NCBI RefSeq assembly: GCF_007859815.1
Contig: NZ_SJPH01000002.1
Span: forward strand, 466,285-530,284
Reading direction: 5' to 3'
Origin: Botrimarina hoheduenensis
GTDB lineage: Bacteria > Planctomycetota > Planctomycetia > Pirellulales > Lacipirellulaceae
Length of the DNA: 64,000 nt
Shown: positions 26,315 to 35,599 of the stretch, piece after piece
How positions within the stretch are numbered: the first letter of the stretch is position 1
Layout: every line of letters begins with the position of its first letter
Made by a program: the position numbers and the translations under genes
The notes under the pieces: generated by a model
Told to the model about the DNA's origin: nothing
Databases searched by the model: none
Seen by the model: the letters and a program-made list of their open reading frames with translations, nothing else

Positions 26315-27211
26315 TCACCTGAGGCGCCGAAACTGGCTAGGCGAGACTCCGAAAACGCTCTTAAACGTCCGTGAGAAATGGAACGGATCGGGGTAGCCAA
26401 CCTCGCGCGCGATATCGCTGATCTTGCGATCGTCGGCCGAGAGCTGCTCGGCAGCAAAGTTCATGCGTAGTCGTAACAGTCGCTGGTAGGGCGTCCCCTG
26501 TCCAAACCGTTGATAGAGTCGGCAAAGATACGCTTCTGCGACACCACATTCCTCAGCGAGTTGGCCAAGGCTCGTGATCCGCAGCGCGTGCTTGTTGAGG
26601 TGCCGTTCGCAGCGCATGAAGGTGTCATACGCGCCGACGCTCGCCGCGGGTGGCGAAGCAGGTGCGTTTGCCAGTACGGCGCACAGGTAGCGCAGCAAGG
26701 CTTGGCAGAGCGGGGCCGCCACGCGGGCGTCCGCAGCCGCGTCGCGCCGTAGCGCGTCGAAAGTCCACTCAAGGCGCGATTCGTTGCCTAGCGCGCGATG
26801 GGTCCCGGGTGGCAAGCCGGCTTCCGCACAGAGGCGGGCAGCCTCGGTACCGGTGAAGGCTACGAAGTGTTTGCGGAGCGGCTTCTCCGGATGCGTGCGG
26901 ATCGTGTGGGGAATGCCCGGTCCATAGCAATAGACCGATCCCGCTTGCACCGTGAAGGATTGGCTCGAAATCTGAACCTCGCCCGTGCCGCGGGCTACCC
27001 ATTCGATGACGTAGTGGGGGAAGTTGGCCCGCTGAATAAAGTAATCGGGGGCGCACTTCTCATCGCCCCCGCTGACCACCGCCAGAGCGGTTCCAGCCGG
27101 GGGGGAGAGGTCAAGAAAGTATCGGCGGGCAGAGAGGACCTTCCGCGAAAAGAATTCGGGTTCCGTGGCAGCGGACGATCGCCCCAATTCAGTCAGGTCA
27201 ATATTTGGCAT
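26315..27211 (-). CDS. AraC-family regulator, probable fucose-locus activator
   Basis: A 298-residue regulator. The start at 27211 (MPNIDLTELGRSS) avoids a non-credible upstream extension. The N-terminal cupin-type sensor (~30-150) carries SVYCYGPGIPHTIR, and two helix-turn-helix motifs lie at the C-terminus (ITSLGQLAEECGVAEAYLCRL and KISDIAREVGYPDPFHFSRTF). It lies between the fucosidase and the permease and is divergent from the permease across 127 bases. That is the usual layout for a pathway-specific activator responding to L-fucose or an intermediate. The assignment to fucose is from context, not from the protein itself. Confidence 0.9.
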   Translation of the reverse strand: MPNIDLTELGRSSAATEPEFFSRKVLSARRYFLDLSPPAGTALAVVSGGDEKCAPDYFIQRANFPHYVIEWVARGTGEVQISSQSFTVQAGSVYCYGPGIPHTIRTHPEKPLRKHFVAFTGTEAARLCAEAGLPPGTHRALGNESRLEWTFDALRRDAAADARVAAPLCQALLRYLCAVLANAPASPPAASVGAYDTFMRCERHLNKHALRITSLGQLAEECGVAEAYLCRLYQRFGQGTPYQRLLRLRMNFAAEQLSADDRKISDIAREVGYPDPFHFSRTFKSVFGVSPSQFRRLR

Positions 27212-27338
27212 GGCCGATAAACTATAGCCATGGCGGATCGTTATCGCGAACGCTCCATTGGAACCCTGAAGCGGTCGACAGGCTCCGCCAGCGAAGCCCT
27301 CCCTTTTCCTTACCGCCGGCATTCGGCCGGTCGCACTC

Positions 27339-28721
27339 GTGACTGTCGCACTCGTGACTCAAGCCGATAGCGCCGCCACGGCCGCCGGAACAGCCCCTGC
27401 AGCCGATGTTTCGCGGGTTGTTCCCGGGGTTTACGTGGCCCCTTTTGTCCTGGTCACAACCCTTTTCGCCCTGTGGGGCTTCGCGAACGACATCACCAAC
27501 CCCATGGTGAACGCGTTCAAAGACGTGCTGTTGATCAGCAACTTTGAGAGCTCGTTGGTGCAGGCCGCTTTCTACGGCGGTTACTGCGTGATGGCGATCC
27601 CCGCTGCGCTATTCATTCATCGCTACGGGTACAAGTCGGGCGTCTTGATGGGACTGGGGCTCTACGCCCTGGGCTGTTTGCTGTTTCTGCCGGCCGGACA
27701 GCTGGTGCAGTTCTGGGCGTTTCTCGCGGCGTACTTTGTGATGACCAGCGGGTTGGCTTTTCTGGAGACCACCGCCAATCCGTACATCCTGGCGATGGGG
27801 TCCCCCGAAACCGCCTCGCGGCGGCTGAATTTTGCCCAGGCGTTTAACCCGGTCGGTTCGCTGATGGGGATGTTTGTCGCCCGCAACCTCATCCTGCAAC
27901 AGCTTGATCCCGCCGACACCTCCACACGTCAGGCGCTCGCGCAGAGCGATACCGCCGCGTTCGCGGCGTTGCAGCAGAGCGACCTGTCCGTGATATCCGG
28001 TCCCTACCTGGTTCTGGGACTCGTCGTGCTCGCGGCCCTGGTTGCTTTCACTTTAGCGAGACTTCCCGAGGGCGAGTCCTTCAGCACCGGCGAGGCGGGC
28101 ATCGGCAAAACGTTTTCACGCCTGTCGGTCAACGCGCGCTACCTGGGCGGCGTGGTTGCTCAGGCGTTTTATGTGGGGGCCCAGATCATGTGCTGGACCT
28201 TTATCATTCAGTACGGCGTATCCGAGCTCGGCCTGGAGCCCGAAAAGGCCCAGACCTACAACATCGTCGCCATGGTGACGTTTGTTGTCAGCCGGGGCGT
28301 CTGTACGTATTTGCTCAAGTTTTTCGACCCGGGCAGCCTGCTTGGCTTGCTCGCGGTGGTCGGCGCAACGCTGCTGGTCGGCACAATCACGCTGGGCGGC
28401 TACCCGGGACTGTACTGCTTGGTCGCCGTGTCGGCGTGCATGTCGCTCATGTTCCCGACGATCTATGGCATCGCTTTGGAGGGTCTCGGCGACGATGCCA
28501 AGCTCGCCTCGGCCGGTTTGATTTGCGCCATCGGTGGCGGCTGCATCATGCCGCCCCTGCAGGCGTCCATCATGGACGGCAACGCCTGGGCGCTCGGCGG
28601 CGGCGAGCTGTCGGCGATGCGGGCGTCCTTTGTGCTTCCGCTGGGCTGCTTCCTGGTAGTGGCGATCTATGGTTTCGCCGTTTATCTGGCTGACCACCGT
28701 AATCGCCAGCGGGGTTATTGA
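27339..28721 (+). CDS. fucP: L-fucose:H+ symporter (FucP), MFS
   Basis: A 460-residue major facilitator protein with twelve predicted membrane helices. FALWGFANDITNPMVNAFKD is the signature of the FucP/FHS group, and ETTANPYILAMGSPETASRRLNFAQAFNPVGS is conserved in fucose and glucose/galactose members. It would import L-fucose with protons across the inner membrane. The start is a GTG at 27339 or, equally possible, a GTG at 27354; no strong ribosome binding site decides. Three bases separate its stop from the next start, so it heads the catabolic operon. Confidence 0.92.
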   Translation: MTVALVTQADSAATAAGTAPAADVSRVVPGVYVAPFVLVTTLFALWGFANDITNPMVNAFKDVLLISNFESSLVQAAFYGGYCVMAIPAALFIHRYGYKSGVLMGLGLYALGCLLFLPAGQLVQFWAFLAAYFVMTSGLAFLETTANPYILAMGSPETASRRLNFAQAFNPVGSLMGMFVARNLILQQLDPADTSTRQALAQSDTAAFAALQQSDLSVISGPYLVLGLVVLAALVAFTLARLPEGESFSTGEAGIGKTFSRLSVNARYLGGVVAQAFYVGAQIMCWTFIIQYGVSELGLEPEKAQTYNIVAMVTFVVSRGVCTYLLKFFDPGSLLGLLAVVGATLLVGTITLGGYPGLYCLVAVSACMSLMFPTIYGIALEGLGDDAKLASAGLICAIGGGCIMPPLQASIMDGNAWALGGGELSAMRASFVLPLGCFLVVAIYGFAVYLADHRNRQRGY

Positions 28722-28724
28722 GCA

Positions 28725-29768
28725 ATGCACCCCATTCGTTTCGGCAATACCGGTTTGCTGATTCCCCCGGTGGTCTTTGGCACCAGCAACCTTGGCAATC
28801 TCTTCGTCGCGCACACCGATGAGGTGAAGCTCGAGGTGACGCGTGCCTGGTTCGACCTGGTCAACCAACCCGTCGTAGTGGATACGGCAGGTAAGTACGG
28901 TGCGGGAATGGCTCTCGAAGTTCTGGGACGCAACCTCCGGACCCTTGGCATTGATCCTAAAGAAGTCGTCATCAGCAACAAGTTGGCGTGGGTTCGCCAG
29001 CCGCTGCCGCCGAATGGTGTGCCATGCTTCGAGCCCGGTGCCTGGGTTGGGTTGGAGTATGACGCGGTTCAGCGGATCTCTTACGAGGGCATCCTCGGTT
29101 GCTGGGAAGAGGGTAACCGATTGCTGGGAACACCTTACCGCGCTGAGTTAGTCTCGGTACACGACCCTGACGAATACCTGGCAGCGGCGACGAGTCCCCG
29201 CGATCGCGCGGCACGCTGGGAAGATCTCCGCGGTGCCTATCAGGCTTTGCAAGAGCTAAAGCAACGGGGCGAAGTCCAAGGCGTAGGGGTGGGAGTCAAA
29301 GACTGGCGGATCCTGCACGAGGTCGCCGAACTCGTGGATCTCGATTGGGTCATGATTGGCAACAGCTTGACCCTTTACAGCCACCCACCAGAGCTGCTCG
29401 ATCTGATCGAGACGTTGGCGAATAAGGGCGTTGCGATTATCAATTCGGCCGTTTTTCACAGCGGCTTTCTCGTCGGCGGCGACTACTTCGACTATCGCCG
29501 ACTCGATGCAGCCACGCCGGCGGACCAAGATAAATTCGCCTGGCGCGAACGCTTTCACGATCGGTGCGCCGAGCACGGTGTCGCGCCAGCGGCAGCCTGT
29601 CTGCGGTTTGCGATCTCACCCCCCGGTGTCCATGCCATCGCGATGAACAGCAGCCGTCGCGACCGGATTGCAGCTGACATCGCTGCGATCGAAACGCCCC
29701 TGCCCCCCGAGTTTTGGTCCGAACTGAAAGCGGAGGGTCTCATTGACCTTGGCTACCCGTACGTTTGA
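28725..29768 (+). CDS. Aldo/keto reductase, probable L-fucose 1-dehydrogenase
   Basis: A 347-residue aldo/keto reductase of the D-threo-aldose 1-dehydrogenase type. The opening IRFGNTGLLIPPVVFGTSNLGN, the catalytic-tetrad Asp and Tyr in VVDTAGKYGAGMALEVLGRNL, and the Lys in VVISNKLAWV fit the family. It would oxidise L-fucose to L-fuconolactone with NAD(P)+, the first step of the non-phosphorylating route. Position directly after fucP and before the mutarotase and lactonase supports this. Confidence 0.9.
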   Translation: MHPIRFGNTGLLIPPVVFGTSNLGNLFVAHTDEVKLEVTRAWFDLVNQPVVVDTAGKYGAGMALEVLGRNLRTLGIDPKEVVISNKLAWVRQPLPPNGVPCFEPGAWVGLEYDAVQRISYEGILGCWEEGNRLLGTPYRAELVSVHDPDEYLAAATSPRDRAARWEDLRGAYQALQELKQRGEVQGVGVGVKDWRILHEVAELVDLDWVMIGNSLTLYSHPPELLDLIETLANKGVAIINSAVFHSGFLVGGDYFDYRRLDAATPADQDKFAWRERFHDRCAEHGVAPAAACLRFAISPPGVHAIAMNSSRRDRIAADIAAIETPLPPEFWSELKAEGLIDLGYPYV

Positions 29769-29792
29769 CCCGTTTTTTCCGCGTTAAGTGTC

Positions 29793-30182
29793 ATGCTCAA
29801 GACAGGCATACTGAACCCGGCCCTCGCGTCGCTTCTCGCGCGGGTCCGCCACACGAACACGCTGGTGATCGCCGACCGAGGCTTTCCCTTTTGGTCACAG
29901 ATCGAAACGATCGATCTCGCACTGATCGATGACGTTCCGACAGTGCTCCAGGTGCTCGAAGCGATACGTGGTAACTTTGTTCTGGGCCGGGTCTGGATGG
30001 CAGAAGAGTTTATGCGCGAGAACGAAGAGCAGGTAATCGCTCGCTTCGGCGATGCGCTCGCAGGCCTCACGCTTGAGCACGAGCCCCACGAGCTTTTCAA
30101 GCGACGTGTTCCCCAGGCGATCGGGCTCGTGCGTACCGGTGATACGGTTCAGTACGCCAACATGATCCTCGAGTCAGCGTAA
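29793..30182 (+). CDS. fucU: RbsD/FucU family mutarotase, probable L-fucose mutarotase
   Basis: A 129-residue protein of the RbsD/FucU family (usual length 130-150). MLKTGILNPALASLLARVRHTN and VIADRGFP are diagnostic, with the conserved histidine at the end of the first block. It interconverts alpha and beta anomers of L-fucose so that the dehydrogenase receives the right form. It sits 24 bases after the dehydrogenase and 10 bases before the lactonase, inside the operon. RbsD and FucU cannot be told apart with certainty without alignment, but the surroundings favour fucose. Confidence 0.88.
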   Translation: MLKTGILNPALASLLARVRHTNTLVIADRGFPFWSQIETIDLALIDDVPTVLQVLEAIRGNFVLGRVWMAEEFMRENEEQVIARFGDALAGLTLEHEPHELFKRRVPQAIGLVRTGDTVQYANMILESA

Positions 30183-30192
30183 AACCATCGCG

Positions 30193-31056
30193 ATGGTCAT
30201 CGATTCTCACCACCACTTCTGGCGTTATGACGCGACGCGTCACGGATGGATCGATCCGTTGACAATGTCTGCGTTAACCCGCGACTTTCTCCCTCAAGAC
30301 CTTTTGGCGGCAGCAAAAGAGGGAGCCGTCGAAGGTTTTATCAGCGTGCAAGCCGAGCAGAGTCTTGCTGAAACCGAGTGGCTCTTACAGCTAGCGGATC
30401 AAACGGCCCCGATTGTTGGTGTGGTGGGCTGGGCCCCCCTCGTTGATCCGGAGTTGGAATCGCTGCTCGAGCGGATCCACCATCCCAAGCTGAAGGGATT
30501 CCGCCATGTGGTTCAGGACGAGCCCGACGACCAATTTTTGCTGCGAGCGGATTTTAGCCGTGGCATAGCGTGCCTGACCGCTCGTGATTTGGTGTATGAC
30601 CTTCTGATCTTTGAACGCCATCTGCCCGTAGCAATCGAGTTGGTTGACAAGCACCCCGAGCAGCGTTTTGTGCTGGATCACTCCGCGAAGCCGAAAATAG
30701 CGGCAGGAGAGTTGAGCCCCTGGCGAGAGAATCTGTATAGCTTGGCGCGTCGCCCGAATGTTGTATGCAAGGTTTCGGGCCTGGTTACGGAAGCGGGCGG
30801 CAACGATTGGACGCCCGCTGGGCTGCGTCCCTACCTGGATACCGTGCTCGACGCCTTCGGCCCCGAGCGGTTGATGTTTGGCTCGGACTGGCCCGTCTGT
30901 TTGCTCGCCTCGTCCTATGAGCGATGGCTGCAAACGGTCCAGTCGTGGGCGGCATCTTTTACAGAGGCTGAGCGTGCATGCCTGTTCGGCGCAACCGCCG
31001 CTCAGGTCTACCGAGTCGATGTTTCCGCCGTTTCTACGAAAGGAGTTTCGCCTTGA
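30193..31056 (+). CDS. Amidohydrolase, probable L-fuconolactone hydrolase
   Basis: A 287-residue member of the amidohydrolase-2 family (PF04909, COG3618). VIDSHHHFWRYD supplies the N-terminal metal/active-site histidines. KLKGFRHVVQDEPDDQFL and LDHSAKPKIAAG are family blocks, and MFGSDWPVCLLAS ends with the catalytic Asp. It would open L-fuconolactone to L-fuconate. Its TGA overlaps the TTG start of the dehydratase by three bases, showing translational coupling. Confidence 0.9.
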   Translation: MVIDSHHHFWRYDATRHGWIDPLTMSALTRDFLPQDLLAAAKEGAVEGFISVQAEQSLAETEWLLQLADQTAPIVGVVGWAPLVDPELESLLERIHHPKLKGFRHVVQDEPDDQFLLRADFSRGIACLTARDLVYDLLIFERHLPVAIELVDKHPEQRFVLDHSAKPKIAAGELSPWRENLYSLARRPNVVCKVSGLVTEAGGNDWTPAGLRPYLDTVLDAFGPERLMFGSDWPVCLLASSYERWLQTVQSWAASFTEAERACLFGATAAQVYRVDVSAVSTKGVSP

Positions 31057-32375
31057 ACAGGGCACCGACCATCACCAGCTATGAGGTGATCGACCTGCGG
31101 TTTCCGACGTCGGACGAGGCGCACGGCTCGGACGCCATGCACGCCGATCCCGATTACTCGGCCGCGTACGTGGTGCTGCGTACCGATGTTGCGGGTCTCG
31201 AAGGTCATGGGTTGACCTTTACTCTTGGCCGCGGCACGGATGTTTGTGTGGCCGCGGCTGAGCGGTTGTGCGAGATGACGATTGGCCTAACGCTTGCCGA
31301 AATCACGCGCGATTTCGCCAACTTCTGGCGACGGCTCACCAGCGAATCGCAGCTCCGCTGGTTGGGGCCCGAGAAGGGCGTTGTGCATCTTGCCACCGCC
31401 GCGGTAGTTAATGCGATCTGGGACCTGTGGGCCAAAGCCGAGGGCAAGCCGGTCTGGAAGCTTGTTGCCGATCTCACGCCCGAGCAGCTCATCGGCTGCA
31501 TCGACTTCCGTTACCTGGGGAACGCGCTGACACGCGACGAGGCGCTGCGAATCGTCGAAGCCAATGAGCCCGACAAAGCGGACCGCGAGCAACGGCTGCG
31601 AGCCGACGGATTCCCCGCCTATACCACCTCGGCCGGATGGCTCGGCTATTCCGATGACCAGATTCGACAGCTCTGTCGAGAGGCGATCGCCGACGGTTGG
31701 AACGCTTTCAAGCTCAAGGTGGGGGCGGATCAACAAGACGATCGCCGCCGCGCCGCCCTTATCCGCGAAGAGATCGGCCCCCACCGGCGGCTGATGATCG
31801 ACGCCAATCAGCGCTGGGAGGTTGGTGAGGCGATCGAATGGGTCCGCGCGCTGGCGGAGTTCGACTTGTGGTGGGTCGAGGAACCGACCTCGCCCGACGA
31901 CGTCGTCGGCCACGCCGAGATCGCAAGGGCGATCGCGCCCATCGGCGTTGCCACCGGCGAGCAATGTCAGAACCGAGTGATCTTCAAGCAGTTTCTGCAG
32001 CTCAACGCCATCGCGTTCTGTCAGATCGATAGCTGTCGGCTAGGCGGTCTTAACGAAGTGTTAGCCGTCATGTTGCTCGCCAAAAAATTTGGCGTGCCGG
32101 TCTGCCCCCACGCCGGGGGTGTGGGACTGTGCGAGTACGTCAATCATCTGATCATGATCGATTACCTTCGTATTGGTGCCAGTCTTGAAAACCGCGTTTG
32201 CGAGTTCGTTGACCACCTGCACGAGCACTTCGTTGATCCGTGCGTCGTTACTGGCGGGGCCTATCGCTTACCGCAGGCACCAGGCTACAGCGCGCAGATT
32301 CATCCCGAGACCCTCGCGGCTTATCGTTATCCCGATGGGCCGATATGGCGCGAACGCCTAGGAGCGAAACCCTGA
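31053..32375 (+). CDS. fucD: L-fuconate dehydratase (enolase superfamily)
   Basis: A 440-residue enolase-superfamily enzyme matching L-fuconate dehydratase in length and motifs. Active-site blocks are FKLKVG (catalytic Lys), MIDANQRW and WWVEEPTSPDD (metal ligands), GVATGEQCQNR, and CPHAGGVGLCEY (His). It would dehydrate L-fuconate to 2-keto-3-deoxy-L-fuconate. The start is a TTG at 31053 with AAGGAG 7 bases upstream, overlapping the previous stop; the longer upstream frame only repeats the shadow of the lactonase gene. The next gene overlaps its stop by one base. Confidence 0.94.
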   Translation: MNRAPTITSYEVIDLRFPTSDEAHGSDAMHADPDYSAAYVVLRTDVAGLEGHGLTFTLGRGTDVCVAAAERLCEMTIGLTLAEITRDFANFWRRLTSESQLRWLGPEKGVVHLATAAVVNAIWDLWAKAEGKPVWKLVADLTPEQLIGCIDFRYLGNALTRDEALRIVEANEPDKADREQRLRADGFPAYTTSAGWLGYSDDQIRQLCREAIADGWNAFKLKVGADQQDDRRRAALIREEIGPHRRLMIDANQRWEVGEAIEWVRALAEFDLWWVEEPTSPDDVVGHAEIARAIAPIGVATGEQCQNRVIFKQFLQLNAIAFCQIDSCRLGGLNEVLAVMLLAKKFGVPVCPHAGGVGLCEYVNHLIMIDYLRIGASLENRVCEFVDHLHEHFVDPCVVTGGAYRLPQAPGYSAQIHPETLAAYRYPDGPIWRERLGAKP

Positions 32376-33121
32376 TGGCCGACCGGCTCAAAGACAAGAA
32401 GGTGTTGGTGACCGCCGCAGGGCAGGGAATCGGTCGCGTGTGCGCCGAAGCCTTCGCTCGTGAGGGAGCCGCTGTGCTAGCCACCGACATCAACGAAGCC
32501 GCGTTGGAATCACTCGCTCGGGCGATGCCCGCCGTAAGGACGATGCGGCTCGACATGCGCGATCCCGCCGCGATCAGCGCGCTGGCCTCGGCCGAGGGGG
32601 CCTTCGACGTCTTGCTGAATGCCGCGGGATACGTTCATCACGGGACAATCTTGGACTGCGAAGAACAGGATTGGGCTTTTTCGTTCGATCTGAACGTGAC
32701 GGCCATGTACCGACTCACGCGGGCTCTGCTGCCGGCGATGCTTGACGCGGGCGGCGGCAGCATTGTGAACATTGCCAGCGTTGCCTCGAGTGTCACCGGG
32801 GTGCCTAATCGCTTTGCTTACGGGGCGAGTAAGGCGGCGATCCTTGGTTTGACCAAGGCGATTGCCGCCGACTTCGTTAAACAGGGGATCCGTTGCAACG
32901 CAATCTGTCCGGGTACGGTTGAGTCCCCGTCGCTTGAGGAGCGGATGCGAGCGCAGGCGGGCGACTACGATGCGGTGCGTGCCGCCTTTGTCGCGCGGCA
33001 GCCAATGGGACGGCTCGGCAAACCCGAAGAAGTTGCTTCGTTGGCGGTTTACCTTGCCTCAGACGAGGCGTCGTACACCACCGGGGCGATTCACCTGATC
33101 GATGGCGGCTGGTGTATCTGA
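32375..33121 (+). CDS. SDR oxidoreductase, probable 2-keto-3-deoxy-L-fuconate dehydrogenase
   Basis: A 248-residue classical short-chain dehydrogenase. VLVTAAGQGIGR is the cofactor-binding glycine motif, NAAG lies near residue 85, and the catalytic Ser and YxxxK (YGASK) follow. C-terminal MGRLGKPEEVASLAVYLASDEA is typical. In the L-fucose pathway this enzyme oxidises 2-keto-3-deoxy-L-fuconate to 2,4-diketo-3-deoxy-L-fuconate. The role is inferred from the family and position between the dehydratase and the FAH-family hydrolase. The ATG overlaps the dehydratase stop (TGATG). Confidence 0.92.
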   Translation: MADRLKDKKVLVTAAGQGIGRVCAEAFAREGAAVLATDINEAALESLARAMPAVRTMRLDMRDPAAISALASAEGAFDVLLNAAGYVHHGTILDCEEQDWAFSFDLNVTAMYRLTRALLPAMLDAGGGSIVNIASVASSVTGVPNRFAYGASKAAILGLTKAIAADFVKQGIRCNAICPGTVESPSLEERMRAQAGDYDAVRAAFVARQPMGRLGKPEEVASLAVYLASDEASYTTGAIHLIDGGWCI

Positions 33122-33258
33122 GTCGTTCTTACTAGCCTGCGAGACACGCCGCAGCGGATTAGGCGGAGTCCGCTGACCCAATCACGTCGAATGACTCTTG
33201 CGGGTCGTTCGAGCCGAAGCATTCTCACCGACCGACCCTCTTTAACGGAAACGTCCGA

Positions 33259-34101
33259 ATGAAGCTGCTACGTTACGGGGCACCAGGGCAAGAGAAGCCG
33301 GGACTGCTCGACGCACAGGGAACGATTCGCTCGCTTGCAGGGGTGATTGACGACTTAGCGGGGACGGCCCTCTCGGGTGCGTCGCTTGCAAAAATCGCGG
33401 CGCTCGATCCGACCTCTTTGCCCGCTGTCGAGCCTGGCGTGCGTTACGGACCCTGCGTTGCCGGTTCGGGCAAGTTCTTGTGCATCGGCCTCAATTACGC
33501 TGATCACGCTGCAGAGACCGGTGCCGAGATTCCCTCCGAACCGGTGCTCTTCATGAAGGCCACCAGCGCGATTGTGGGGGCCTACGACAACGTCGAGATC
33601 CCCCGCAATTCGCACAAGACCGACTGGGAGGTTGAACTCGGTGTCATCATCGGCGAGAAGGCCAAGTACGTCAGCGAGGCGGAAGCGCTCGATTACGTCG
33701 CGGGTTACTGCGTAATCAACGACCTCTCAGAGCGTGACTTTCAGATCGAGCGCTGTGGGCAATGGGTTAAGGGCAAGGGGTGCGACACGTTCGCGCCGAT
33801 CGGCCCCTATCTGGTCACGCGCGACGAGCTTACCGATCCTCAGAACCTCGATATGTGGCTCGAAGTCGATGGCCACCGCTACCAAAACGGTTCGACCCGA
33901 ACGATGGTTTACGGCGTCGCCATGCTGGTGAGCTATGTCAGCCAGTTCATGTCGCTCCATCCGGGCGACGTGATCTCGACCGGTACGCCTCCGGGCGTAG
34001 GGCTGGGTCAAAAGCCACCCGTCTTCCTGCAGCCGGGCAATATCATCAAACTGGGGATCAGCGGTCTTGGCGAGCAGCAGCAGCTTGTGGTTGCCGGATA
34101 G
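33259..34101 (+). CDS. FAH-family hydrolase, probable 2,4-diketo-3-deoxy-L-fuconate hydrolase
   Basis: A 280-residue fumarylacetoacetate-hydrolase-family protein. KFLCIGLNYADHAAETG, EPVLFMKATSAIVG, DWEVELGVIIGEKAKYVSEAEAL and DVISTGTPPGVGLG are the usual blocks with acidic metal ligands. It would split 2,4-diketo-3-deoxy-L-fuconate into pyruvate and L-lactate, which ends the oxidative route. A gap of 137 bases separates it from the dehydrogenase; it contains a weak hairpin (33152-33175), so this gene may have its own promoter. Confidence 0.9.
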   Translation: MKLLRYGAPGQEKPGLLDAQGTIRSLAGVIDDLAGTALSGASLAKIAALDPTSLPAVEPGVRYGPCVAGSGKFLCIGLNYADHAAETGAEIPSEPVLFMKATSAIVGAYDNVEIPRNSHKTDWEVELGVIIGEKAKYVSEAEALDYVAGYCVINDLSERDFQIERCGQWVKGKGCDTFAPIGPYLVTRDELTDPQNLDMWLEVDGHRYQNGSTRTMVYGVAMLVSYVSQFMSLHPGDVISTGTPPGVGLGQKPPVFLQPGNIIKLGISGLGEQQQLVVAG

Positions 34102-34155
34102 CGACGCTGTCAGCACGCTGAACTTACTCCCGGCCTTTGGAACGTCACCCCCGCG

Positions 34156-34578
34156 ATGAAGTCGTTTCGCAAAGAGATCTGGTTCGAGCTTCCCGAGCGG
34201 ATGGAGTTTGTCAACATCACGCCCGAGGTTGAGGTGTGCGTCGCCGCGAGCGGCGTCAAAGAAGGCCTGTGCCTGGTCAACGCCATGCACATCACCGCTA
34301 GCGTGTTCATCAACGATGACGAGCCCGGTCTGCACCGCGACTATAAGAAATGGCTGGAAGAGATTGCCCCCTTCGACCCCTCGCCGCAGCGCTACCATCA
34401 CAACCTGACCGGAGAGGACAATGCCGACGCCCACCACAAACGGCAGATTATGGGGCGTGAAGTCGTCGTGGCGATCACGGCCAGCCGGCTGGACTTCGGC
34501 CCCTGGGAGCAGATCTTCTACGGCGAGTTCGACGGCCGCCGTCGTAAGCGCGCCCTGGTTAAGATCATCGGCGACTAA
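34156..34578 (+). CDS. UPF0047 / YjbQ-family protein
   Basis: A 140-residue protein of the YjbQ/UPF0047 family (usual length 135-140), annotated in some organisms as secondary thiamine-phosphate synthase. Conserved features are [20 protein letters not shown] and the His-rich and Asp segment [21 protein letters not shown], which probably binds metal. Its stop overlaps the stop of the convergent DUF4105 gene by four bases. No link to fucose use is visible. Confidence 0.9.
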   Translation: MKSFRKEIWFELPERMEFVNITPEVEVCVAASGVKEGLCLVNAMHITASVFINDDEPGLHRDYKKWLEEIAPFDPSPQRYHHNLTGEDNADAHHKRQIMGREVVVAITASRLDFGPWEQIFYGEFDGRRRKRALVKIIGD

Positions 34579-35447
34579 CGTCGAATTACTTCCGAGAAGT
34601 CAGCTTTCTCGGCTACCGCGACTCGCGCCCGAGTGTTGATTAGGGCGCGGGCCTTGAGCTCGTCGAGCGTGCCTTCACCCGCCAGCAGACCCTCGGCGTA
34701 CGCCTTGCGATCGCTGTACCCCGGCAGCAGCACGTTCACGTCGTAGGTGATCCGATTTGGCGTGATGCGGTTGATGTGCCGGGCGATGTTGGTCGTGCAA
34801 TTGTTCGTTAGCAGGTCGTAGAACTCGGGCTCTTCGGCGAGCGTGTTGGCGCGGTCGAGCATGTCCACAAGCAGCTTGCGAGCCGACTCGGGTGCCGCGG
34901 TCGTGCGATACACATAGGTCGGGCCATCGTTGATGACCGCCTGACGATACAGCAGGTCGCGCTCGTCGGCGACGACGTACATGATCTCGTACTGCTTGGC
35001 CATGCCGAGCAGAGGATTGAACTTTTCTTCGCCCTTTTCTTTGCGGACCTCGACGCTCACCGCCAGGTGCTCGGGAGGATCAGTGGGCGACGCACCGGCG
35101 AACTCGAAGCTGAGCATCGTGTGCGCCAGGGCCGGCACGGGGCCGAACGGCATGGTCACAAAATCGACGGCACGCAGCCGTGATAGGTCGTAGCGACGGT
35201 CTTCGTGATCGAGCACGTACTCGCCGGGCGCGAAGGTTTTGCAGTTGCGAACGTTCCGCACGAGCAGTTGATCGCCCTCGATCTGGGCGGTTGCCAGAAC
35301 CGACTGATCAGGAGACCAGTCGCGGTGGTTCGATGCCACGAGCCGCTTCTCGGCCGCTTGGCAGCCTACCAGCAGGCACACCACAGCTCCCATCAGCCCT
35401 GCCAAACGCAGCGAGAACAACAGCGATAAGGGCGTGAACGGGCGCAT
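34575..35447 (-). CDS. DUF4105 domain lipoprotein
   Basis: A 290-residue putative lipoprotein. The N-terminus has a hydrophobic signal with lipobox LLVGC, so the mature protein would begin at that cysteine. The remainder matches the Lnb N-terminal/DUF4105 periplasmic domain: [28 protein letters not shown], and the cysteine-histidine-like segment [15 protein letters not shown]. Members are thought to be papain-like or amidase-like enzymes of the envelope, with the Cys as a possible nucleophile, but function is not established. It stands divergent from the transporter at 35600. Confidence 0.83.
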   Translation of the reverse strand: MRPFTPLSLLFSLRLAGLMGAVVCLLVGCQAAEKRLVASNHRDWSPDQSVLATAQIEGDQLLVRNVRNCKTFAPGEYVLDHEDRRYDLSRLRAVDFVTMPFGPVPALAHTMLSFEFAGASPTDPPEHLAVSVEVRKEKGEEKFNPLLGMAKQYEIMYVVADERDLLYRQAVINDGPTYVYRTTAAPESARKLLVDMLDRANTLAEEPEFYDLLTNNCTTNIARHINRITPNRITYDVNVLLPGYSDRKAYAEGLLAGEGTLDELKARALINTRARVAVAEKADFSEVIRR

Positions 35448-35599
35448 TGCGCGTGAAAATTAGAGAAGCCGTCGGGCTCCGACAACGCCGATTCGGCGTT
35501 TCTCAGCAGCCTGCGCGTCGCGGCAATCGACAATGATACGGCATACTCAGCGGAACCCGACCTTGGCGTTGCCCCCTGGGGGGCGATACCCTGCCAGCA

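Noticed and set aside
28725..33121. Reading the cluster as an L-rhamnose pathway
   Set aside because: Rhamnose routes use similar enzymes, but a GH29 fucosidase, FucP-type permease, RbsD/FucU mutarotase and fuconate-dehydratase motifs favour fucose.
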